NCBI GenBank assembly: GCA_963760435.1 | Contig: CAVXDE010000017.1 | Coordinates: 310,001-374,000 of the forward strand | Reading direction: 5' to 3' | Length of the DNA: 64,000 nt | Source of the DNA: JAFAXD01 sp963760435 | GTDB lineage: Bacteria; Pseudomonadota; Alphaproteobacteria; Rhizobiales; Xanthobacteraceae | Part shown: one piece after another, positions 58,071-64,000 of the stretch | Layout: each line of letters begins with the position of its first letter | Position numbering within the stretch: the first letter of the stretch is position 1 | Notes under the pieces: model-generated | The model's input: the letters and a program-made list of their open reading frames with translations, nothing else | Databases searched by the model: none | What the model was told of the DNA's origin: nothing | Translations under genes and position numbers: made by a program

Positions 58071-58146
58071 CGGAGGGCCGGCTCCCTCCGCATGGTTCGT
58101 GTTTGAAGGGCGGGGATCATGTTGATCGAAAACATGATCCCGCCCG
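58071..58146. repeat. two strong hairpins in a 371-bp gap
   Basis: CGGAGGG-6nt-CCCTCCG (58071-58090) is followed by a longer palindrome at 58108-58145, in which GGGATCATGTT pairs with AACATGATCCC and the stem extends by GGGC/GCCC. Neither has a T-run. They may end the yidB transcript or be dispersed repeats. The remainder of the gap to 58424 shows no gene and presumably holds the promoter of the next operon. Confidence 0.6.
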
Positions 58147-58424
58147 ATCGGTGTATTTTCAGCCGGTTCTTTTGCGCTGCCTTTTGGCCCCGAATTATCG
58201 AGCCAGGCCGCAACATCCCACCGCAGATTTAGGGTTTTGCTTCCGTCTCCCCTAGCCGTCGTGGCGCAATGGGGTGCGGCTCGGCGGGCTTCGCCGTCGC
58301 GCGAGCCGTATTGACAAGTTTCTTCCATTTGGAATAGTTCCATTCGGAAGCATTTCGGATGATCGTGTCTGCCGCGCCGATCTCTGCGCCGGCAACAAGA
58401 AAAACGATGGTTGGGAGGACGGGA

Positions 58425-59414
58425 ATGAAGCCGATCCATTTGCTCGTACTGACGCTTCAACTGACGATGCTCGCGGTCGCGGCGCCGGCGCGGGCCGAGG
58501 ACAAGCCGGTGCCGATCCGGCTCGGCATGACGACGACCTCCGGCGAGGACCAGATCTGGCTGATGAAGGCGCGCCCGGACATCACGCCCAACCAAGGCAA
58601 GGCCTACAGTCTGGAGCTGTTTCCGTTTCGGGGCGGCGATCTGCGTTTCAAGGCGTTCCAATCGGGGCAAGTGGATGGGGCCGTTGCGACGGGGACAGGC
58701 GCGCTCACGGCGGCGAGCAAGGGCGTCCCGCTCGTCGTGGTCGCGGCGATCTCGGAAGAGGACGACGCCGTCTACTCGTCGCCCTACGTGGTCCTCGACG
58801 GTTCACCGATTGCGTCAGCCAAGGACCTCAAAGGCAAGACCATCGGTCTCAACGGGTTGCGCGAATCCTTCGAACTCGGAGCACGCCTCGCGTTGCTCGA
58901 CGCCGGCCTGGATCCGGATCGCGATGTGAAATGGGCGGTGGTGTCGCCGCCGATCATGGGCGAAGCCCTGCGCGCCGGAAAGATCGATCTCGCCAGCCTC
59001 TCGCAACCGTTCTTCTCTGCCGAGAAGGCACGCGGCGGAATCCGAACGTTGTTTACCGCAAACTCAGCGATGAAATTCAAGGAGGAGTTTGTCCTCTATT
59101 TCAATCCGGACTTCATCAAGCGCCATCGGCCCGTGATGGAGGCCTTTCTGTCGGATTTTCTGACAGCGACCAAATACTACGTCGCGCACACGCGCGAGGC
59201 GCGCGAAGCGATCTCTGCCGCCAAGCTCGTCGATATGGATCCGGCGATTTATTTCACGATGGTCGCCCTCAAGCGCAAGGATGATGGCCGGCCTTCCCCT
59301 GAATACCTCGATGCCCTGCAGAAATCGTTGATCCGAGCCGGATACACCGATCATACCGTCGACCTTGGCTCTGTCGTCGATACCTCGATGTTTCCACCAC
59401 AGTCCACGCATTGA
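58425..59414 (+). CDS. NrtA/TauA-type ABC substrate-binding protein, tandem copy 1
   Basis: 329 residues. A signal peptide (LTLQLTMLAVAAPARAE) is followed by a type II binding fold: MKARPDITPNQGKAYSLELF, FKAFQSGQVDGAVATGTGAL, LKGKTIGLNGLRESFELGAR. The ATG at 58425 has a GGGAGG site. It is clearly a sister of the next gene: they share MKARPD.TPNQGKAY, AASKGV and LDPDRDVKW. Such proteins feed TauT-type importers for sulfonates, aromatic acids or pyrimidine-like compounds. Confidence 0.9.
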   Translation: MKPIHLLVLTLQLTMLAVAAPARAEDKPVPIRLGMTTTSGEDQIWLMKARPDITPNQGKAYSLELFPFRGGDLRFKAFQSGQVDGAVATGTGALTAASKGVPLVVVAAISEEDDAVYSSPYVVLDGSPIASAKDLKGKTIGLNGLRESFELGARLALLDAGLDPDRDVKWAVVSPPIMGEALRAGKIDLASLSQPFFSAEKARGGIRTLFTANSAMKFKEEFVLYFNPDFIKRHRPVMEAFLSDFLTATKYYVAHTREAREAISAAKLVDMDPAIYFTMVALKRKDDGRPSPEYLDALQKSLIRAGYTDHTVDLGSVVDTSMFPPQSTH

Positions 59415-59456
59415 ACGCGCACGCGATCAAGCAAGAACAACGATCGGGAGGGTTTG

Positions 59457-60455
59457 ATGATCGGCTTTACGGGAATCGGCATCAGCCGCGCTTGTCGCAT
59501 CGCGATGACGGCTTCGGTGCTGATCGCAGGATTAGAGATTGCGACGGCGCAACCCGTCGAGCTCCGCATGGGCGTGGGCCCCGCATCCGAGGAACAGGCG
59601 TGGCTGATGAAGGCGCGGCCCGACCTGACGCCCAACCAAGGCAAGGCCTACACCTACACGATGAGCATGTTCCGCTCCGGCGGCGATCGCATGACCGCGT
59701 TCCAGGCCGGCCAGCTTGACGCGCTGACGGCGAGCACCACCGGCGTGCTGTTCGCGGCCTCGAAAGGGGTTGCCCTGATGGTGCCCGTCAGCATGGCGCG
59801 CGAGAGCACCAAGACCTTCTCGACCTCCTATTTGGCGCTGGCGGATTCGGACGTGTCGCTCACCAACCTCAAAGGCAAGACCATCGGCATCAATGGCTAC
59901 CGTGCCAGCATCGAGCTTTATGCGCGCATTGCGGTGGCAAAGGCCGGACTTGATCCGGATCGTGACGTCAAATGGCTGATCGTTCCGCTGCCGCAAATGC
60001 TCGAGGCGCTGCGGCAGAAGAAGATCGATATCGGGGCGTTTCCCTCGACGTTCGCCTTCATGGCGATGAAGGACGGCGGCGTTCGCAAGATCTTCGATTG
60101 CGCCGGCATCAGCGGCATCGAGGAAGAGTTCGACGTCGCCTTCAATCCCGACTTTGTGCACAAGAATCCCGCGGCGGTAAGGGCCTGGATCGCGGATTTT
60201 ATCTCCGTGACCAAGTATCTGGAGGAGCATCCGCGCGAGGCGCGCAGGAGCCTGCTCGACGCCAAAATCGTCCAGGTCGATCCCAATATCTATGAAGCCA
60301 TGACTGCGAAGGATGATCTGCTGCGCACGGTGGCGGCAACAACGCCCAATATCGAGATGTTTCGCCAACTCCAGGACGAACTGCTCAAGGCGAAATTTCA
60401 GGACACGTCGGTTGACCTGAGCAAGCTCGTCAACACGTCCTATCTGTCCAACTAG
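59457..60455 (+). CDS. NrtA/TauA-type ABC substrate-binding protein, tandem copy 2
   Basis: 332 residues with an N-terminal signal (IAMTASVLIAGLEIATAQ). It is homologous over its length to copy 1, with diverged ligand-loop residues (SGGDRMTAFQAGQLDALTAS against GGDLRFKAFQSGQVDGAVAT). The ATG at 59457 follows GGGAGGG; a TTG one codon earlier is in frame. The pair suggests one importer with two ligand ranges. Confidence 0.9.
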   Translation: MIGFTGIGISRACRIAMTASVLIAGLEIATAQPVELRMGVGPASEEQAWLMKARPDLTPNQGKAYTYTMSMFRSGGDRMTAFQAGQLDALTASTTGVLFAASKGVALMVPVSMARESTKTFSTSYLALADSDVSLTNLKGKTIGINGYRASIELYARIAVAKAGLDPDRDVKWLIVPLPQMLEALRQKKIDIGAFPSTFAFMAMKDGGVRKIFDCAGISGIEEEFDVAFNPDFVHKNPAAVRAWIADFISVTKYLEEHPREARRSLLDAKIVQVDPNIYEAMTAKDDLLRTVAATTPNIEMFRQLQDELLKAKFQDTSVDLSKLVNTSYLSN

Positions 60456-60494
60456 GCGCCCATCCGCGCGCCTCACCAACTTCGGAGAGATCGA

Positions 60495-61013
60495 GTGGCA
60501 AGGAAGACCGTGAAACGCAAGCCTCCGCGTCAGACGGAGTTTCTCGCGCAATATCTGCCTTACCTGTTGAACCGGCTCACCCGCGAGATGTTGCGCGGTG
60601 TCGATCAGAGATTTCAGGACCATGGCCTGACCGTCTCGACCTGGCGCGTTCTCGCTGTCCTGGCCGACCGCGGTACCTGCAGCTTTGGCGAGCTTGTGAA
60701 GCTGACCAGCACGGAACCGGCGACGCTCTCCCGTTTCATGACCAGCCTGATCAACGACGGGTTTGTGCATCGACAACGATCGACGGCGGATGGCCGCACG
60801 GTCGAGATCACCCTGACCGATGCGGGTGAGGCCAAGTTCACGGAAACCTTGGCCTGGGGGTTGGACGTCGAGAACAAGCTCACGCGCGGAATCTCGCCCG
60901 CCAACCTCCAGAGGCTCAAGCGCATGTTGAAGCAGATGTTCGCCAACATTCACTCGGAAATTCTAGGCGGTGGCGAAGATGACGAAGCGCTCGATGCCGA
61001 CCTTGCAGGCTGA
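60495..61013 (+). CDS. MarR-family regulator
   Basis: 172 residues. The winged helix is visible: LTVSTWRVLAVLADRGTCSF, then LVKLTSTEPATLSRFMTSLI and FVHRQRSTADGRTVEITLTD (wing). A basic N-terminus (ARKTVKRKPPRQTE) precedes it. The GTG at 60495 has a GGAGAG site. It is inside the importer-Rieske operon and probably senses the aromatic substrate. Confidence 0.9.
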   Translation: MARKTVKRKPPRQTEFLAQYLPYLLNRLTREMLRGVDQRFQDHGLTVSTWRVLAVLADRGTCSFGELVKLTSTEPATLSRFMTSLINDGFVHRQRSTADGRTVEITLTDAGEAKFTETLAWGLDVENKLTRGISPANLQRLKRMLKQMFANIHSEILGGGEDDEALDADLAG

Positions 61014-61031
61014 TCGCCGCGGAGCCGCCGC

Positions 61032-61886
61032 ATGACCACGACCGATATGGTCAGCCACACGCGTTCCATGGGGCGGTCGCCCGTGCTGTCGGGTACGAAA
61101 CCCGTGCCATTGCTCGAGGTGCGGAACCTGGCGAAATCGTTCCGGCGCCAGAACCAGTACGTCACGGCGCTCGAGAACTTCAATCTGACGGTCGAGGCGG
61201 GGGAATTCGTCGCAATCGTTGGTCCGTCCGGCTGCGGCAAGAGCACGTTTCTCCACATGCTCGGCGGGTTCGAACCTGTCGATGGCGGGACGATGGCGCT
61301 CGAAGGCGTCCAGGTCTCCAAGCCTGGTCCCGACCGCGGCATGCTGTTTCAGGAATATGCGCTCTATCCTTGGCGCACCGTCATCAGCAATATCCTGTGG
61401 CCGCTCGAAATTCAGAAGGTGCCGAAAGCCGAACGGCTCAAGGTTGCCGAACGCTTCATGGCCATGGTCGGGCTGTCCGCGTTCCGCAATCACTACCCCA
61501 ACGAGCTGTCCGGCGGGATGAAGCAGCGTGTGGCGCTTGCGCGGCTGCTCGCCCTCGATCCGCGCATTTTGCTGATGGATGAGCCGTTTGGCGCACTCGA
61601 TGCGCAGAATCGCGAGCTGATGCAGGAAGAGCTGCAGCAGATCTGGGAGAAATCGCGCAAGACCGTCTTGTTCGTCACTCACGATATCGAGGAGGCGATC
61701 TATCTGGCGGATCGCGTCATCGTCTTCACTGCCCGGCCTGGCCGTATCAAGGCCGACATCCGTATTGATCTGCCGCGGCCACGCGCCATTGAGATCAAGA
61801 AGACGCACGCCTATGGCGAATACCGCAACCAGATCTGGGACCTGCTGCGCGACGAGGTCCTGCGCGCACGGGATGATTACAAATGA
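61032..61886 (+). CDS. ABC transporter ATPase, TauB/SsuB type
   Basis: 284 residues. Walker A is GPSGCGKSTFLHMLGG, followed by GMLFQEYALYPWRTVISNI. The signature is LSGGMKQRVALARLL, and Walker B is ILLMDEPFGALDAQNR. The ATG at 61032 is taken; the true start could be internal, since about 30 residues precede the domain. It is the only ATPase for the two permeases that follow, and its stop overlaps the first permease start by ATGA. Confidence 0.92.
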   Translation: MTTTDMVSHTRSMGRSPVLSGTKPVPLLEVRNLAKSFRRQNQYVTALENFNLTVEAGEFVAIVGPSGCGKSTFLHMLGGFEPVDGGTMALEGVQVSKPGPDRGMLFQEYALYPWRTVISNILWPLEIQKVPKAERLKVAERFMAMVGLSAFRNHYPNELSGGMKQRVALARLLALDPRILLMDEPFGALDAQNRELMQEELQQIWEKSRKTVLFVTHDIEEAIYLADRVIVFTARPGRIKADIRIDLPRPRAIEIKKTHAYGEYRNQIWDLLRDEVLRARDDYK

Positions 61887-62704
61887 GCGCGGAATTGCGC
61901 CTTTCCGTTCGCCCCGCGCGGGGCGTGCAGGGCTGGACGCCGAGCGACAAATGGCTCGGCTGGCTCGTTCCTCTCCTGCTCCTGGCATGCTGGGAGCTTG
62001 CCGGTCGTAACGGCTTGCTGCCGCGCTATCTGGTCAGCCCGTCGGTGATCATACAGAGCTGGCTCGCCATGGCGGCGGACGGCGAGCTCATGGCCAACAC
62101 AACAGCGAGCCTGTTTCGTCAAAGCGTCGGATTCGCCATTGGCGCCATTGGGGGCGTGCTGGCCGGTCTACTGGCCGGCATGTTGCGGCCGGTCGAGCGT
62201 TTTTATGAGCCCCTCATTTCTCTGACCTATCCCGTGCCGAAGATCGCCATCCTGCCGCTGATCTTCGCGTGGTTTGGGCTCGGTGACACCTCGAAGATCA
62301 TCGTCATAGCCATCTCGATTTTCTATCCCGTCTACATCTCGGCCTATTATGGGGCGAAATCGCTCAGCCGCGTTCACGTCTGGACCGCGCAGAATGCGGG
62401 CGCCGGTCGCGGCGAGATCTTCCGCCACGTCGTCTTTCCCAGTGCCTTGCCTGACATCTTCAACGGGCTGCGCATCGGGCTTGCCCTGTCGTTCGTCCTC
62501 ATGGTGACGACGGAGCTCGTCGTGTCGTCGAGCGGGCTCGGCTACATGATCGGACGCGCCGAGGAAAACCTGCGCTTCGATCGCATGTATGTGGCGATCC
62601 TGACGATTGCGATCATCGGATTTTGCGCTGACCGGCTCCTTCTCCACATCCGCAAGCGCGTGCTGGTCGGTCAACTGCTCGGCAAGGAGCGCGGCCATGA
62701 GTAG
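61883..62704 (+). CDS. ABC transporter permease, TauC/SsuC type (first)
   Basis: 273 residues with six hydrophobic segments. The family pattern SLTYPVPKIAILPLIFAWFGLGDTSKI is present. The coupling loop is VHVWTAQNAGAGRGEIFRHVVFPSALPDIF. The start overlaps the ATPase stop and the gene overlaps the second permease by 8 bp, so the two are probably made together as a heterodimer. Confidence 0.92.
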   Translation: MSAELRLSVRPARGVQGWTPSDKWLGWLVPLLLLACWELAGRNGLLPRYLVSPSVIIQSWLAMAADGELMANTTASLFRQSVGFAIGAIGGVLAGLLAGMLRPVERFYEPLISLTYPVPKIAILPLIFAWFGLGDTSKIIVIAISIFYPVYISAYYGAKSLSRVHVWTAQNAGAGRGEIFRHVVFPSALPDIFNGLRIGLALSFVLMVTTELVVSSSGLGYMIGRAEENLRFDRMYVAILTIAIIGFCADRLLLHIRKRVLVGQLLGKERGHE

Positions 62705-63515
62705 CACTGCCGTGCAGAGGGGGCCGATCCCTTCCGAAGCGCAGCACAGCCGCATCGTGGCAGCGCTCATCTATTGCTACCCGATCATTCTCCTCATGGT
62801 CTTGTGGGAGTTGCTCGCGCACTCCGGCCTGATCTCTCCGCTGCTGTGGCCATCACTGGAGAAAATCGCACTCGCGCTGTGGAAGTTCGCGGTCAGCGGC
62901 GACCTCATGTTTCACGGGCTGATCACCCTGCAGCGCGCGCTCAGCGGGTTTGTCGCTGCGCTTGTGGTCGGGGTGCTCATCGGCACCATGCTGGGCCGCT
63001 CGCGCATTCTCAATCGCCTGTTCGAGCCGATCTTTGTGTTCGGCTATCCGGTGCCAAAGATCTCGCTCTACCCGGTCTTCATCTTTGTCTTCGGGCTCGG
63101 CGACATGTCCAAGATCGTCTTGATCTTTCTGGAGTGTCTCTACCCGATCACGCTGCAGACCGTGTTCGGGATGCGCAGCGCCGAGCGGGCGCTGGTGTGG
63201 GCCGCGCAAAATGCCGGCGCGTCGCGAAGCCAACTGTTCTGGCAGGTGCTGGTGCCCTCGGCCGCGCCCGCGATCTTCGCCGGCATCCGCATCGCACTGC
63301 CGATTTCACTGATCGTCGCGATCATCACCGAAATCATCGGCGAAAGCCGCGGCCTCGGTTATGTGGTCGCGTTTGCCTCCGCTTCGTTCGAACCGGCGCT
63401 CGCAATGGCGGCGTTTGCCGTCATCGCGGCGATCGGCTTCGTGTTCGACCGGGGCTTCGTCGTGCTGCGCCGGCGCCTGATCTATTGGCAGCCCGACAGC
63501 GCCGCGTTGCGATGA
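62697..63515 (+). CDS. ABC transporter permease, TauC/SsuC type (second)
   Basis: 272 residues, related to the first permease but distinct: FGYPVPKISLYPVFIFVFGLGDMSKI and the coupling loop RALVWAAQNAGASRSQLFWQVLVPSAAPAIF. The ATG at 62697 lies inside the previous gene. With one ATPase and two different permeases the transmembrane part is likely a heterodimer, whereas TauT importers usually use a homodimer. Confidence 0.92.
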   Translation: MSSTAVQRGPIPSEAQHSRIVAALIYCYPIILLMVLWELLAHSGLISPLLWPSLEKIALALWKFAVSGDLMFHGLITLQRALSGFVAALVVGVLIGTMLGRSRILNRLFEPIFVFGYPVPKISLYPVFIFVFGLGDMSKIVLIFLECLYPITLQTVFGMRSAERALVWAAQNAGASRSQLFWQVLVPSAAPAIFAGIRIALPISLIVAIITEIIGESRGLGYVVAFASASFEPALAMAAFAVIAAIGFVFDRGFVVLRRRLIYWQPDSAALR

Positions 63516-63549
63516 GGCAGAACAATTCTCAGTGGCGATGGAGCAAACA

Positions 63550-64000
63550 ATGTTAGCGAACCAGCATGCCGGGCCGATGCCCTACAACGGTTATTATCGC
63601 AAGCAGACGGCAGAGTCGGATCTATCATTACAGGAAGTCAGCCGCGGCACGCCTGGCGGTGAGTACCAGCGCCGCTTCTGGCACCCGATCTGCTATGTCG
63701 GTGAGCTCGGCGACGTTCCGCTGCGGGCGCGGGCGCTGGGCGAAGACCTCGTTGTGTTCCGGGATCTCAAGGGCCGGATCGGTGTGCTGCATCTGCGCTG
63801 TTGCCATCGCAACACGTCGCTCGAATTCGGGGTCCTGACCGAAAAGGGGATCCGGTGCTGCTACCACGGGCGGGAATTCGACGTTGATGGCACGATCGTG
63901 GACATGCCCGGTGAACCGGCGGCCGATCGCCTGCGCCGTGAAGCGAGCCAAGGGGCGTATCCGACCCACGTCTTCGGCGGCGTCGTGTTTGTCTATATGG
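63550..64000 (+). CDS. Rieske-type ring-hydroxylating oxygenase (3' end outside window)
   Basis: The first 150 residues are visible. The [2Fe-2S] ligands fit C-x-H-16x-C-xx-H: Cys84 and His86 (LRCCHRNTS), Cys103 and His106 (RCCYHGREFDVDG). The N-terminus resembles phthalate/vanillate-type oxygenases. The ATG at 63550 has GGAG 6 nt upstream, better than the in-frame ATG at 63538. The catalytic iron domain lies beyond the edge. It follows the importer by about 35 bp, suggesting uptake and ring attack of one aromatic acid. The Rieske pairs are CCH and CCYH, not the common CPH and CxYH. Confidence 0.9.
   Translation, partial: MLANQHAGPMPYNGYYRKQTAESDLSLQEVSRGTPGGEYQRRFWHPICYVGELGDVPLRARALGEDLVVFRDLKGRIGVLHLRCCHRNTSLEFGVLTEKGIRCCYHGREFDVDGTIVDMPGEPAADRLRREASQGAYPTHVFGGVVFVYM

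Noticed and set aside
1..64000. tRNA, rRNA or prophage genes
   Set aside because: None was recognised by reading. A covariance-model scan would be needed to exclude a small RNA gene with certainty.

Overview
The window is GC-rich (above 60% by eye) DNA from an alphaproteobacterium, most likely a Bradyrhizobium-like member of the Hyphomicrobiales. The signs are the codon choice, frequent GTG starts, many TRAP and branched-chain amino-acid (HAAT) type ABC importers, and several palindromic repeat families that I associate with that group. No rRNA, tRNA, phage or CRISPR locus is visible. Most genes are catabolic: solute importers sit beside oxygenases, hydrolases and lyases, each module with its own regulator.

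Layout. 1-6.7 kb: an aromatic-ring module with an MhpA-like flavoprotein hydroxylase (cut by the left edge), a glyoxalase-fold dioxygenase, an IclR regulator, a TRAP importer and a PhyH-like oxygenase. 7.4-15.6 kb: a mosaic with vapBC, extra vapB copies, an IS fragment and repeat clusters, enclosing a PhaC-like hydrolase, an alcohol dehydrogenase, an H+-ATPase-like P-type ATPase and a cytochrome c. 15.6-26.3 kb: a tandem double LysR regulator, a UbiD-type decarboxylase, a HAAT importer (its livG carries a +1 frameshift), a DUF917/S-Me-THD protein and a urocanase paralogue that lacks the catalytic cysteine. 26.3-35.4 kb: a methyltransferase/XRE pair, hutF, hutIHU and an HpaB-type monooxygenase. 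35.4-36.1 kb: a decayed or mis-sequenced AbrB/VapC pair. 36-44.3 kb: an XRE-cupin regulator, a cyclase-family hydrolase, and a polyamine-type ABC importer interleaved with an isochorismatase fusion and followed by an NtaA-type flavin monooxygenase. 44.3-53 kb: qorB with its HxlR regulator, a hydrolase-SDR pair, and a second HAAT importer with a fused permease plus MarR. 53-58 kb: an envelope/stress block (two GlsB-type peptides, LemA, two TPM proteins, an orphan PstS, a YidB-like protein). 58.4-64 kb: a TauT-type importer with two binding proteins and two permeases, a MarR regulator and a Rieske oxygenase cut by the right edge.

The most interesting system is at 15.6-26.3 kb. The pairing of a Cys-less urocanase paralogue with a DUF917/S-methyl-thiohydantoin-desulfurase-family protein and a dedicated importer suggests breakdown of a sulfur-substituted urocanate (an ergothioneine-type metabolite). 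It lies directly upstream of a true hut operon, whose HutU keeps Cys410. The second notable signal is a family of paired stem-loops whose stems differ in sequence from copy to copy but always still pair. They lie between the binding-protein gene and the permease gene in both HAAT operons.
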